Positions 12,299-24,034 of a stretch of 64,000 nucleotides of DNA are shown here, piece after piece. The position numbers were made by a program, and so were the translations under genes. The stretch covers positions 310,001-374,000 of the forward strand of contig NGBS01000001.1 of the NCBI GenBank assembly GCA_002245135.1. The letters are read 5' to 3'. The notes beneath the pieces were generated by a model. It had not been told where the DNA came from. It saw only the letters and a list, made by a program, of their open reading frames with translations, and did no database searches. Every line of letters begins with the position of its first letter. Within the stretch, counting starts at the first letter, position 1. The stretch comes from Proteromonas lacertae (lineage: Eukaryota; Sar; Bigyra; Opalinata; Proteromonadidae).

Positions 12299-13554
12299 TT
12301 ACACAGCCGGATTTCTATGTAAATATGGTAGATTAGCAGGATAATTCTTCTTAGATATTCTGCTACCACCTTCCTCATCAATCTGAACAATCTTTGGTCC
12401 TTCATATTCCTCTCCTTCTTCATTGATAGGAGTCATTATTTTAGTCTTTTCATTCTTCACTTGATCTACTCTCACTTTTAAAGATTGTTTACTATGAATA
12501 TCGCCTAATCTCTTATCTTCACTCAACATACTAGTTACTGATTTATAATCATCATCCATATCATCATTATATCCATTTTTATACTCATTATTGCTATTAT
12601 TATTATTGTGTAATGTGTCTATTGTTTGTTGTACTACACCTATTGTATCATCACCTCCTTCTCGAAGAGTTGGCTTTGATAATTCTTCTATACGATCTTT
12701 CACTTTTGTTAAAGCAGTTCGTAACTCTAGATCTTCTATATATTTGTCATAATCTAAAGTATTTACAAAATCTAATAAATCATCTAATTCTTCCTCCTTT
12801 TCTTCTTCTTGTACTTTATTTATGTCTTCTTCTGTGTATGCCCACTTTGGCTTGTTTTTATCTATTCTTGTTGGTTGATTATCTGTTTTACTTTCATTAT
12901 TGGTTTCTAATTTTACGGTAGGTTCATATTCTTTTGTCTCTGTTAATTGCATTGTTGGAATTTGTTGTGTTGTGTTATCATTCATCTTTGATTCTTCAAA
13001 TGTTTGTGTTTTTCCTTCCTCTTCTTCATTTACTTCTTTCATTAATAATTTTATGGTATTATCTATTGCTGATTCTTCTTCTGCAGTTTTACTTGCTTCT
13101 ATTATTGTTTCTCTCACTTTCTTTCGCAAGGCTGCTTCTCGCTTTGTGAAATAATCACTACTCTTTGAACCTTTTGATTCTTCAGCAGTTTCTTTTTCTT
13201 TCATCTATTCATTCATATAAAATTAAAGAAATAATACCATTGTTCTTGCTTTTTGTAGATCAGCAAGCCATTTACGATGTCTGATAAGAGCTGGTAATGG
13301 AGCTCTTTTTTTCTCTCCCTATGTTTATTAATACAAGCAAATATACTAAAGGTTTAGGAACTTTACACACTCCCAACGGTTCTGGCACAATTCCAGATTT
13401 AAAATATTTTGGTTCATTTCTTGTGGCTTCTGCTTCTTCAACTATACAAAAATTCAAAAACAATTGTAATACATGTTCCTGCGAATGGTCTATTACAAAG
13501 CATAACACCCTTAAAGTTCCCTACACCTGAATTATCAGTAGTTGCCTCAGCCAT
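12299..13554 (-). CDS. Acidic, coiled-coil-like protein with a CNRPF N-terminal motif
   Basis: The start MAEATTDNSGVGNFKG leads into VMLCNRPFAGTFEEAEATRNEP, then a Pro-rich GIVPEPLG segment and APLPALIRHRKWLADLQKART. Three introns of about 28-33 nt split this N-terminal part. From about residue 90 the protein is a long, highly charged, mostly helical stretch rich in Glu, Lys and Asn, with EEEGKTQTFEE and an Asn run near 12598-12610. The ordered N-terminal segment looks conserved and could be a protein-binding module, but I do not recognise it. No catalytic motif, signal peptide or membrane segment is present. Expression may be tied to its divergent neighbour calpain-7, with a 260-base spacer between them. 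Confidence 0.55.
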
Positions 13555-13813
13555 ATCACTTCAAAAGAAAAGAAAACTGATTATAACGTTTTTAGGTAAT
13601 TTACTTTTGTTGTGTAATTGACTGAAATCAAGCTCAAAAAGCTTGAGACATTGTTTGTAAAGGTGTTAGACACAAATGGAGTATAATATTAGAAACAATT
13701 CCATTTCTAAAAACCAGATTTTATCGAAACATCTGGAAGCTGGGAATGTATGCGTTATTAAAGTATGTTTTATATATTTTAGTCAGCTATAATTGAAATA
13801 GGGTAATGACAGT

Positions 13814-16729
13814 ATGTCAAATCATTTTTCTAAAAGTGCTGTATTATTTTTTAAAGACGCTATTTATCATTTTCAAAAAGGACTGAAACACGAAGAAGAA
13901 AAGTCAATTATAAAGTATTATGAAGTGAAATGCAATGAAATAAAAGCAACAATTTTATCAATTCAAAATAACGAAAAGAATAAAAGTGATTCAATAGATT
14001 CAATTCCGCAACACTTTATCAATTGTAGAAATAGAGCGTATGAACTTATGAAAAAAGGAAATTACAATCAAGCATCAATGCTTTTCGGTAATTGTGTAAC
14101 AGCTATTTTAGATGTTATTCCTCATTTACATCAACACTCTGAATTGTATCAAAAGTATGTAGAACTGTTGGAAGACTGTTTAAAAGGGACAACTGACTTT
14201 AAGAGTAAATCACTCTCTATATTAATGTCTTCTTCAATAATTAATAATTTGAAATTTCTACCATTTAATGATAAGAATCCATCATTGATAAAAAATCAAA
14301 CTTCTTCATCATCATCAATTTCTTCTTCATCATCTTCAACAGATTATGAGATTTACTCAGATCCTGATAATCCACCATTAAGTCCAGAACAAATAAAGAG
14401 AGGAGGGAATTATAGAAGACCTTGTCAAATATCAGATGAGCAATGGTATATCAAAAACAAATCTGATGAATTATCCATTGTTCAAGATTGTACAAGTGAT
14501 TGTAGTTTTGTATCTTCCTTGTGTATCTGTTGTTCATATGAAAGAAAATTCAAAAAGTTGTTAGTTACAAATATAATATATCCACAAGATACAAATGGCA
14601 ATCCACTTTATAATCGAACAGGTAAATACACAATAAAACTGTATTACAATGGTTGTGCAAGATGTATAGTGATTGATGATACAATTCCTGTTGATAAAGA
14701 AGGTTCTTTTCTATGTTCTTATACAAAAGAATTGAATGAATTATGGGTACCTTTGATTGAAAAGGCATATATGAAAGTATTCAGTTTTATTTATTGTATT
14801 AGTTGAATGGAGGTTATAATTTTCCAGGAGGTGATAGTTCAATTGATTTGTATTCCTTAACAGGTTGGATTCCTGAGAGAATATTATTACATAAACTAGA
14901 AAATGCAGACGATAGAGATCATTTTTGGGAAATTATCTATAATGGAATGAAGTATATATTATTCTTATGTAATTATTGTTATTAAAATAGTCGAGGAGAT
15001 TGTTTAATAACAGTGTCAACAGGTAATTTAAGTAAAGAAGATGAAGAGAGATTTGGATTAGTTGCTACACATGCATATGCTGTACTTGATCTTAGAGAAG
15101 TATAAATATTATTATTATTGATTTAGGTAAAAGGAGTAAAATTTCTATTACTAAAGAATCCTTGGTCTCATACAAGATGGAAAGGACCTTATTCACCTTA
15201 TGATTTCTTCCATTGGACTGTCGAATTATCAGAAGCTTTAAATACGGATTTATTTGAACAAGCTGTTGATGATAAAGGATTGTTTTGGATCAATTGGGAT
15301 TCTGTTTTAGTGTATTTCCCAGGATTATATATTAATTGGAATCCTGAACTATTTTCCAAACATTTGATAATTCATGATGAATATAAACCTAAAATGCCAA
15401 ATTGTGTAGATAGATACACAATGGGATATAATCCTCAATATATATTAGAATATAAACCAGAAGAATTGAAAGAATCAGAAACTGTGTATATTTTAATATC
15501 CAAACATATGAACAAACGAAGAGATCCTAGTGATCCAAGTAGATTATATTCATTACATGTTTATAATGATACTTTATTAGACAGGATTTATTATCCTGAA
15601 AATGCTGTAGTTTGGTCACCATATGTAGATCATCCACATTTATTAGTTAGATTGAAACTAGATCCAAAGAAAAGTCGATATATATTGGTTGTATCTCAAA
15701 ATGATAAATCTTTTGATATGGATTATACTATTCAAATATATTCACACATTGAAATGTCGTTGAATCAAATTCCTTATCATTTGACTAAGAAGATTGCAGT
15801 GAAAGGTAGATGGACAAAAGAAGAATCAGGAGGAAAGTATATTAATTATTTATAATTGTTGTGTTATAGTCATTTATTATCAACATACAAAAAGAATCCA
15901 AAATATTATATATCTCTAACAAATGAAGATTCTATAAGGTTGTTATTATTCACTAATAATAAGATAAATATCAACTTAAGATTATTTGATATGAATTATA
16001 ATTTCATTGGTAATAGTGGAGAATATAGAGAATGTATATAATAATATTCATATTTTTTTAATATAATCATAAATAGGTTTTTGTAATCTAATAATTTCAT
16101 CATTACCTCCAGGTAAATACATAATTATCTCATCAACTTATCATCCAAAGGAAATTGCAGAATTTGGCTTATACATAGAATCTAATAATGGCGTTGTATT
16201 GGTAAAAAGTGAAGATCTTCTCTTATCAAGTCAAATACTCAGTTCTACAATGTCCCGCTCATTAAGACAACAAACAATACCAAAAGATAGTTTACATTTT
16301 AATAGAACATTACATAGAACATGGCAATGTAAGAGTTATAGTGGTGAATGGAGTATTGAACAAAGGACAGCAGGAGGTAGTGGAGATGATTATTATAGAA
16401 ATCCTCGGTTTATGTTTGATATTGTTGATCCAATTAATCTGCAATGCACTGTGTATTCAAAAATTATACCATTTAAAGTTGTTATGTATTATCTAGATAA
16501 TGATGATATACCTTTATACTTAGATGAATTGAAGATAGTTAGTAGTAAGAACGATGATTTTAAAAGTATGAATAATACTCAATCCATTCCATCTCAAAAT
16601 TTGGAAAATGGTAGATATTTTATTGTTGCAGCTACAAAGGAATCAACAGATGGTCAATTTTTTCTGGATATTAGTTCAAGTGAAATAATGGATGTTCAAT
16701 GTGTGACATTAGAAGCTGATATGTATTAA
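13814..16729 (+). CDS. CAPN7: Calpain-7 (PalB-type) cysteine protease
   Basis: CAPN7/PalB is a calpain that binds ESCRT-III through an MIT domain. The N-terminal 60 residues form an MIT-like helical repeat, and a second MIT-like stretch follows around CRNRAYELMKKGNYNQ. A Ser-rich linker leads to the C2-type protease domain: QDCTSDCSFVSSL gives the catalytic Cys at about residue 230, ATHAYAVLDLRE the His, and KNPWSHTRWKG the Asn. The ELWVPLIEKAYMKLNGGYNFPG and SLTGWIPERI segments are those of CAPN7. C-terminal beta-sandwich domains follow and end DVQCVTLEADMY. At least five introns are seen; the first is only 26 nt (14776-14801). All catalytic residues are kept and no frame breaks are visible. 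Confidence 0.9.
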
Positions 16730-17129
16730 TATGATAATAATATGTTTCTCGTAATGTTTAATCTCGTAGTTGTGTTTTATTAATGGTTAAAAATGGAGAA
16801 ATAAAAAAATAAAACGGCTCTATATTTTAAAACAAAATGTTTTTCATAAATTCTCATGTAAATATGTAGATAATTTTGTTGATTTATCATTAAATCTATA
16901 TCGTATCTTAATTGCATATTATTTGAATAAATATCGGGATGAGTAAAAAAGGATTAAAAGTATTAATAGAAAAATTAAAAGATTATTGTCTATTAGTGTA
17001 ATCAGTTAATATATATTGTTCTATTAATGTATTTTATATTAATAGTTTTACGAATTTTGTTGATTTCATTGCGTTTTTATGAGTAACAGAAACTTCATAA
17101 CGGATATATTATTATAAAAAGTATTTTGA
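16730..17129 (+). pseudogene. Spacer holding a relic of the 3' end of a pseudokinase/LRR gene
   Basis: At about 16876-17000 the sequence matches the last intron and start of the last LRR exon of copies 1 and 2 (IGMSKKGLKVLIEKLKDY, compare IGMSEKGLKILIETLKGY). It ends after about 20 codons in a stop. The rest of the stretch is AT-rich with no gene that I can see. The relic directly precedes the full copy, as expected of a decayed tandem duplicate. Confidence 0.7.
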
Positions 17130-20100
17130 ATGAATTTTATAGATAATGTATTATCTTCAATATTTCCACCTGATACTCAAGTATTTTTAATAGTCTTACT
17201 TTTATAGATAAATGAGAAAGTTGAAAAAAGTAGTACAGAAATAGATGTAATTATTCAGAATCCAGAGGTTTATAGATTATTAAAAATATTGAATATTGAT
17301 GGAATAAAGGGGAAAACAATTTTAAAATTCCTAGAAACTTACTCATCGTTGTTTCAATATCATTTATCGTTCCTCTGTCAATATAAAGTGTTTCAGATGA
17401 ATAATTATCATCAATATATGATAATATCAAGAAATTATTATGATAAAGATTTAGAAGAGGTGATTCACACTAAATCTTTTTTAAGTAGTGATGTATGTAG
17501 AGTTATAATGTTCAATATGTAATAAGTTGATGATATTAAGTGAATATAATATAATAGATGACAAATTTAAAGAGTTCTAATGTAGTATATGAAGATGATT
17601 ATAGTATAAAGTTATGTGATTTAAATCTTAATACATTAAGAAAAGAAGAAGTGAGTTTATATGACATATGCTTCAAAAGCCCAGAAGAGTTGAGTGGACT
17701 TGAGTGTAATGAAAGAAGTGTGATTTGGTCAATTGGTTGTATTTTATATGAAATGATTTGTAAGAAATTACCATTCAATGAAGATGATAGTATATACAAA
17801 ACTATGAATAATATTTTGGGGTGTAAATACTGTTTAGATATTGATGATTCAATGAAAGATGTGATAAATAGAATGCTAAAAGTGAAGAATGAAGATAGAA
17901 TGAGTTTAAAAGAGTTGAGAAAAGAGATGATAAAAATGAGTGAAGTATTAAAAGATCAAGGTAATTATTTAATGATATCTAATGAAAGGAAAGAAATAAT
18001 TTTGACTAATGATTATACAAATTTTGCAATTCCAATACAAACACCACCTGCATTTTATTACAATATCGATTTGTATGAAAGTATAATAATTGTATAATGA
18101 ATAATTCTAATAGATATTCAATCAAAATTAATAAAATTATACAACAGTAAATATGATGAGAGAATCCTGTCAATATTATTGGGTTTGTACCAAAAAGATA
18201 AAAAAATAAAAAATAAATTGAAGTTTAAATTCCTTCACAAATGCAAAGAAGGAAGAGAATGTTATTTAGATGAAATGGTGTTTAATATATTTACTGATTG
18301 CGATTATATATACACATTGGATATTGCTTCATCATGTATGTGTGCATGTGAAGAAGGAATAAAATACTTTTTTGGAATAATGAAGTTACTAAATATAACA
18401 ACAATTCCATCTAGTATAGTTTCCATTTGTTATTTATATAGATAGTTTAGATCATGTTATTTTTCCATTGCAACTTCAGCCATTATTCGCATCATCTATC
18501 TCTCAATTATCTAATCTGCAACAATTAGATTTGTCAGATAAAAATTTAACTTTTCATTTCATTGAATCATTTATTAAATCTATTCCATTAATGAAATTAG
18601 AATATGTAAATTTTCAAAGTATAAATATACTTCTGTATATATTATTATTAAATAGATAATCGAATTGGTTCAAAAGGTTTCAAATTGTTACTTCCACATT
18701 TAGATTTATTAATCAACAAAGAAAATGAATTGAACCTTGAAAGAATGAACTTAAATGATGAATCAATTATATTATTATCAGAACAATTATATAAATATCC
18801 AACTCTTAAGAGAATAGATATTTGGGGAAACTGTAATATTCATTCAAAAGGATTAAAAACCATATTTTCCAAATTTCCTATTTCAAAATTGTCATTTGAA
18901 CTTAATAAAAATACAGCATTATTGATTGATAAAGACATTCCAGAATTAGTGAAATACATTAAAGACGAAAATGATTATGAAGATAGTAATAATAGTGATA
19001 TTGTAAATAACCTGAAGAAATTAGAAATTGATGATATTTTTTTCAAATCATTGATTTCATTAAGATATAATGAGTTTAAAGAAATAGGCAGATTAGATAT
19101 CAGTGGTATAATTTGATATTTGTTTATAATTTAGATAATAAATTAACATATAGTAGTATAGAAATACTGATAAACAATTTATCTTCATTTTCAAATCTTA
19201 ATTACATTCGATTAAATGGAAATGAAATAGGAGATGAAGGAATGCAAATATTATCTCCACATGTTAGTTTATTAAAAGACGTATGTGATGTTATGGATTG
19301 TTCTAGTATATATATTGTTATGTTACATTTAATAGAAATGGGATTATCTTCATTAGGATTAAAGTACTTATTAGATGGCTTAAATAGTATTAATGGAGAG
19401 ATTCGCTTGCTTAATGTAAGTGATAATCATATTGATTCAAATGGAATTGCATATTTGATGAAATATATAAAAAAGAAGAAAAATATAGAGACTTTCTTCA
19501 TTCACTGTATGTTTTATATTTATTAAGTATTTTGTATAAATGTTAATAGATAATCAAATATGTAATACTGGATTTAAACTGATAGAAACAAAATTGAAAA
19601 TGTTGATTAATAGAAATATTTACGAAATAAATTTAAATAATACATCAATAGATGATGAAAGTGTAGTATTATTATCAAACAGGATTAAATCAATTGGAAA
19701 ATGTGAAAGAATTATTATAAAAGGGAATAATATTAGAATGAATGGATTAAAATCAATATGTTCAAAATCACTAGAGAAATGCACATATCCATTTATGCAG
19801 TTAAAATGTTCTTCATGGTCAAATGAAGAATTGGAGTATTACCTTGATTATTGCATTAAGAAAGAAAGAAGAGATTATTGCGGATATGATTTTTCTAGTA
19901 TAGAATCGGATAATCTTATGAAATAGATATGAATATCAGTGATTCTCACATTTCATTAATAAAACATATTGATTATAGAGAACTTGACTTATCCAATAAC
20001 AAGATTAGTTTTAAAGGATTTAAAGAATTGATGGATTCTTTACCAAACAATAACTATATTACTATTAAAGTTAATAACAATGAAATAGGGGATGATGGAA

Positions 20101-20508
20101 TAGAGATTATATGTAAATGTTTAGAAAAATTTGTTGAAAAAGATTGGAAGAATTATCCATCATTAAATCTTTTAAGTATTTTATGATAATTTTTTTATTT
20201 GAATAGATATAGGAATGAGTGAAAAAGGGCTGAAAATATTAATAGAAACATTAAAGGGTTATGAACCATTAAAAGTATTGAATCTTTCAGGAAATGAATT
20301 AGATGAAGGAGAATTAAGAATGATGATAGATAGTAAGGTAATATTTGATAGTTTACAAGAATTATCGATTACATTAAAAGAGAAAATTGATTTAAAAGAA
20401 TTAAAGACTTTTTTAGAGACTTTTTCATCAGTTGGAAGAATCAAATTGAATGGAATAATAGAAGAAGAAAAGAAAGCAATAACTAAAATATGCAATAATG
20501 TAGAATAG
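17130..20508 (+). CDS. Pseudokinase plus leucine-rich-repeat protein (copy 2)
   Basis: The start is MNFIDNVLSSIFPPD. A kinase-like domain follows with LKSSNV in the place of the catalytic loop, CDLNLN in place of DFG, SPEEL for APE and WSIGCILYEM for the F-helix. The glycine loop and the catalytic HRD Asp are missing, so it is probably a pseudokinase. After an intron comes a Cys-containing linker (CMCACEEG) and then RNI-type LRRs with repeats such as LDLSNNKISFKGF and LNLSGNELDEGEL, ending KICNNVE. About nine introns of 25-60 nt fall near repeat borders. Between 17494 and 17558 the alignment with copy 3 is frame-broken, but exactly there a GTATGT...ATAATAG segment can be spliced out in frame. 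This is the least damaged copy. Function unknown. Confidence 0.65.
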
Positions 20509-20851
20509 TTAATTGATAATTCTTGATGTTTATAGTATTGAATATGAAGAGTTAATTAATTTTTACTACAATTAATTATTTACTCATAATTATCATATCA
20601 TACAGATATTTATTAGTATATAATATGTCAGCTTAACATTTAAAATGCCTGATAAGAGTTATAATAAAAATATTTCTCTAAGTTACTTAAAAACAATTAA
20701 AAATTGGTAAAATTTATGCATGACAATAATAGATACCAAGAGAATATTTATTATTTATAGAAAATATGCTGTGATAATTGTTTCATTGAAAAAACGAAAA
20801 TAACATAGTCAAGCCAAATATAATTTTGATTTATATTTTGGTTTATAACTC
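20509..20851. other. Intergenic AT-rich stretch
   Basis: I see no gene, repeat or RNA here. It lies between the end of the pseudokinase/LRR gene and the start of the next plus-strand gene and presumably holds the promoter of the latter. Confidence 0.5.
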
Positions 20852-21985
20852 ATGAAAAATGAGACTTGCGAGAATCCTGATTCTCTAATCTCTACCAAGT
20901 CTCTTGTATAAATACATATATTATATATATAGAGTCAAGCTTTAAACTTACACACCAAATACTCAATAGGATATAGTATTCAGGAGTTTTTACCCTTGAA
21001 CTGTATGTCAATGCTGGCTTCTCAAACTCTGTTCTGTATATTAGTTATTGTGATCAATAGATCAAGAATCTGATGTTAATTATATCTTAGGTACTTATTT
21101 GGAGTTATGGAAGTATGAACAATCCATAAATCGAATCACATGCCACAAATTAACTATTCATTTCCCTGATGAATTTGCAGATTTGATACGAGCCTTCTTT
21201 AATGACAGTATACTATTTATAATTCTTACTTTATGCACATAGAAGATATATATTACAACGAATATTTCATATTTATTAGTATATTTGGTTTTTTTGAGTT
21301 TAATCATTTATTACCTCTGTTATTCACAATATCCAAAATATATAGTAATGTATATATAGATGAAGATCAATTATCAACATTTTTTCAGATATTTAGAATA
21401 TCTAAAGGTACCTATAACTTATTTAAAGAGTTTATAAAAAATAATGAATGTAAATATGATAAAACAATTAGTGATAAATACCACTTAAAAGATGCAATTA
21501 GTTTTTTCCAAACTTCAACAGAACTGATAAGAATTATAAATAATTTAAAATTCTTCATAACTACACACATATTTCCACTTAATAGAGCAGAAAGAATCAT
21601 ACTTCGACATAAGTTTTATTATAAACATCCTGGTGCAACATTACCACCTGAAAAGTGTTTGAATAAATGGATAAGAGTAATGTTTACCCAAGATCCTCAT
21701 CCGTATAGTTATAATTATGGATTTGATGATCCAAGTGAAAAGCGAATTGATGAATTTGTACATTTATTAAAGACTGAACGTACTTGTGTTCCTGGTATAA
21801 GAAGAGTGAGTAGTAGACCGCTTTCATCTCATTCAAGAATATTAACAAATGGAATTGCAACTCCATCTCATGTTTCTCGTGCTAGTTATTCACTAATGTA
21901 TGTGAATAAATCAAGATATAACAGAAACAGTGTATCTTCTAAAGTATTATTGGATAAGAATGATATTAAATTTGAGAATAATTAA
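20852..21985 (+). CDS. Unrecognised protein, helical N-terminal part with basic Ser-rich tail
   Basis: The proposed start is MKNETCENPDSLISTKS, followed by a 27-nt intron (about 20906-20932) and a second short one near 21065, giving QESDVNYILGTYLELWKYEQSINR and HFPDEFADLIRAFF. A third intron ends at about 21240. The segment around 21274-21362 may be another intron or coding. The last exon reads open from about 21365: RISKGTYNLFKEFIKNNEC, RAERIILRHKFYYKHPGATLPP and a tail rich in Ser and Arg (RRVSSRPLSSHSRI). It has no membrane segment or motif that I can assign. The exon structure of the first 400 bases is inference from splice motifs. Confidence 0.45.
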
Positions 21986-22132
21986 TTATTTAATCATACA
22001 CATTAGGTTTTTAATTTTATTACTGTTTATTATTTTTTATAAAGTAAAAAAAATATATATATAAATAAAAAGAAAAGATAATATAAAAACTCTTACTACC
22101 TATATGCAGTTATAACACATACACATCTATAT

Positions 22133-23716
22133 CTATTTTTTATTAAATATTGAATTGAATATTATTCTCATAAGATTTAATGGAACTACAATATCATATT
22201 CTTCACTCACAATTTCACATGGCAATGCATAATAATTATGACCTAACAATTGAGCATAAATGTAATTCGTAAAATGTGCAGGTTTCTTATAAAACGTATC
22301 TTCATTCGACATAAATTCAATCACATGAGTTCCTTGTGTAGCAAATCCCATATAATACAATGAAGGTCCATGAGGTCCAATAATCATAAAAACATTCGAC
22401 CAAAACAACAACATTTCACTTAGAGATTCAAAGTATATTTTATCATATAAATATAATGTGTAATTTTGTTTATTCATTGTTTTATTCAGGAAATGAATAA
22501 ATATTTCTTCATTTAAAACATGTCTTCCACCTTTAAAATTACCTACATTTCTTGACATATACACAATTATATATTTATCTCTACTTTTATATTGACTATT
22601 TAAATAAGGCAATTTTAGTAGTGTTTGCATTCTTTGATATAAATATGGATGGAGAGGAGGTGTTTTGCAAGATAATATCAGTGTTTCTGCTCTTATATTA
22701 ATCTGTGTAGCAAAAATCAGCCTTTCAGTGGATATTCCAATTCTGTTATATAACTCCATTATAATTGGCGTATTTGCATCTTTCTGATTTATATCAATAT
22801 AAAAATATATAGAAGGATCTGCAATATATGACTCTAACTGAACTAACTTTGGTATTATTCTGTCTAGGAAATGATGAAATGTTCTTCCTTCAGGTACAAC
22901 TATATATACCACTTTACCTTTAATATATAATGCAGTTGGATGTTCTGGTTCACCTTCTTTTGGTAATAAATGTTTTAAATGATTCAAATTACCTTCTCTT
23001 CCACATATAAAATCATCTGCTACTTCACCATCTTCAATCACATCTATTTTCCCATTTGTGTATAATTTGGTGTTATATATCTGAAGATTAGTGTAGTTAT
23101 CACAGTCTATTACCAAACATGGGTTGGTATGATAATGTGTCATGTATAATTGTGGATATAAACATACATTATCTGGACATAATGCTTTATTCTTCACTCT
23201 TGTCTTGAAAAATGACGAACTAATCATACTAATTGGTGTATTTAGTGGTCCTGCCAGTATGAACGGTGGATAATAGAATCTAAGTCTGAATAAATACTTT
23301 GGATCTTCTGGCAAACCATCTAAAATAATGGATGGATATATTTTTTGAACAACTGAATAATACTCAGTTCTGGTTGGTCTGAACATCAATTTGATTAGTT
23401 CATGTGAATCACGTGGAGTTGGTGGTGGTGTTCCAGTGTCTATCTCTAGGTGATGTTCGGGAATTAAATCTCTAACATGGTTTCCTTTAAAACTCTTCTT
23501 TTCTTCGATATTATTGTCATGTTTTATTTCTAGATTATATGCTGTTGGTTTTCTGTATATGCCGTTCTTTAGAATTTGTTCTATAGCGACTGATTTTGGC
23601 AGCAGTGGTATATAAGACATCCTTGCGATCCTTTCATTTAAAAAATTAATAATCATCATTTCCATAATGCATACAATAGCCAATATAGTTAAAAAATTTG
23701 TTATGTTCAAAATCAT
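22133..23716 (-). CDS. GT61/DUF563-like Golgi glycosyltransferase, paralog 1
   Basis: This is a single 527-residue open frame without introns. An N-terminal signal-anchor (about residues 1-25, ILNITNFLTILAIVCIMEMM) predicts a type II Golgi protein. The C-terminal third has the hallmark of the GT61 family (plant xylosyltransferases, animal EOGT and POMGNT2): a GPHGPSLYYMGFATQGTHVIEF segment equivalent to the usual GPHGAGLTN-like loop, preceded by VYMSRNVGNFKGGRHVLNEE, the SR...R part. The substrate cannot be read from sequence. It lies directly upstream, same strand, of a second family member with about 320 bases between, so a tandem duplication is likely, though the two are well diverged. Confidence 0.75.
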   Translation of the reverse strand: MILNITNFLTILAIVCIMEMMIINFLNERIARMSYIPLLPKSVAIEQILKNGIYRKPTAYNLEIKHDNNIEEKKSFKGNHVRDLIPEHHLEIDTGTPPPTPRDSHELIKLMFRPTRTEYYSVVQKIYPSIILDGLPEDPKYLFRLRFYYPPFILAGPLNTPISMISSSFFKTRVKNKALCPDNVCLYPQLYMTHYHTNPCLVIDCDNYTNLQIYNTKLYTNGKIDVIEDGEVADDFICGREGNLNHLKHLLPKEGEPEHPTALYIKGKVVYIVVPEGRTFHHFLDRIIPKLVQLESYIADPSIYFYIDINQKDANTPIIMELYNRIGISTERLIFATQINIRAETLILSCKTPPLHPYLYQRMQTLLKLPYLNSQYKSRDKYIIVYMSRNVGNFKGGRHVLNEEIFIHFLNKTMNKQNYTLYLYDKIYFESLSEMLLFWSNVFMIIGPHGPSLYYMGFATQGTHVIEFMSNEDTFYKKPAHFTNYIYAQLLGHNYYALPCEIVSEEYDIVVPLNLMRIIFNSIFNKK

Positions 23717-24034
23717 GAAAATAACAACTGCAAAAATATATGTTTGTATAAATATCCTTTAATATACTTTTTAAGGTAAAATGGTTAACTATAATTCACA
23801 AAATCGAAGATAATAATCAACATAAACTTGACTATTATCAAGCTCTTGTGTTTTTAAAATCTCATCCTAGGTGTACATCCTTCATTGTGTTTACATATAA
23901 TATAAAAAATCGTCCATGAAGTTTTTATTCACCCATTTTATGTATATAGAATGTATATATTCTGAATAGCGTAACAATTATTTTACACTAGATAGACAAC
24001 ATCGCAAATAGTGAATTTATAAATCATTGGCTTA
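23717..24034. other. Spacer between the tandem glycosyltransferase genes
   Basis: AT-rich, with no open frame or repeat of note. It should contain the promoter of the 22.1-23.7 kb gene and the 3' end of the other. Confidence 0.4.

Noticed and set aside
12613-13154. Leu/Ser-rich plus-strand open frames around 12.6-13.2 kb
   Set aside because: They are antisense shadows of the charged minus-strand coiled-coil gene.
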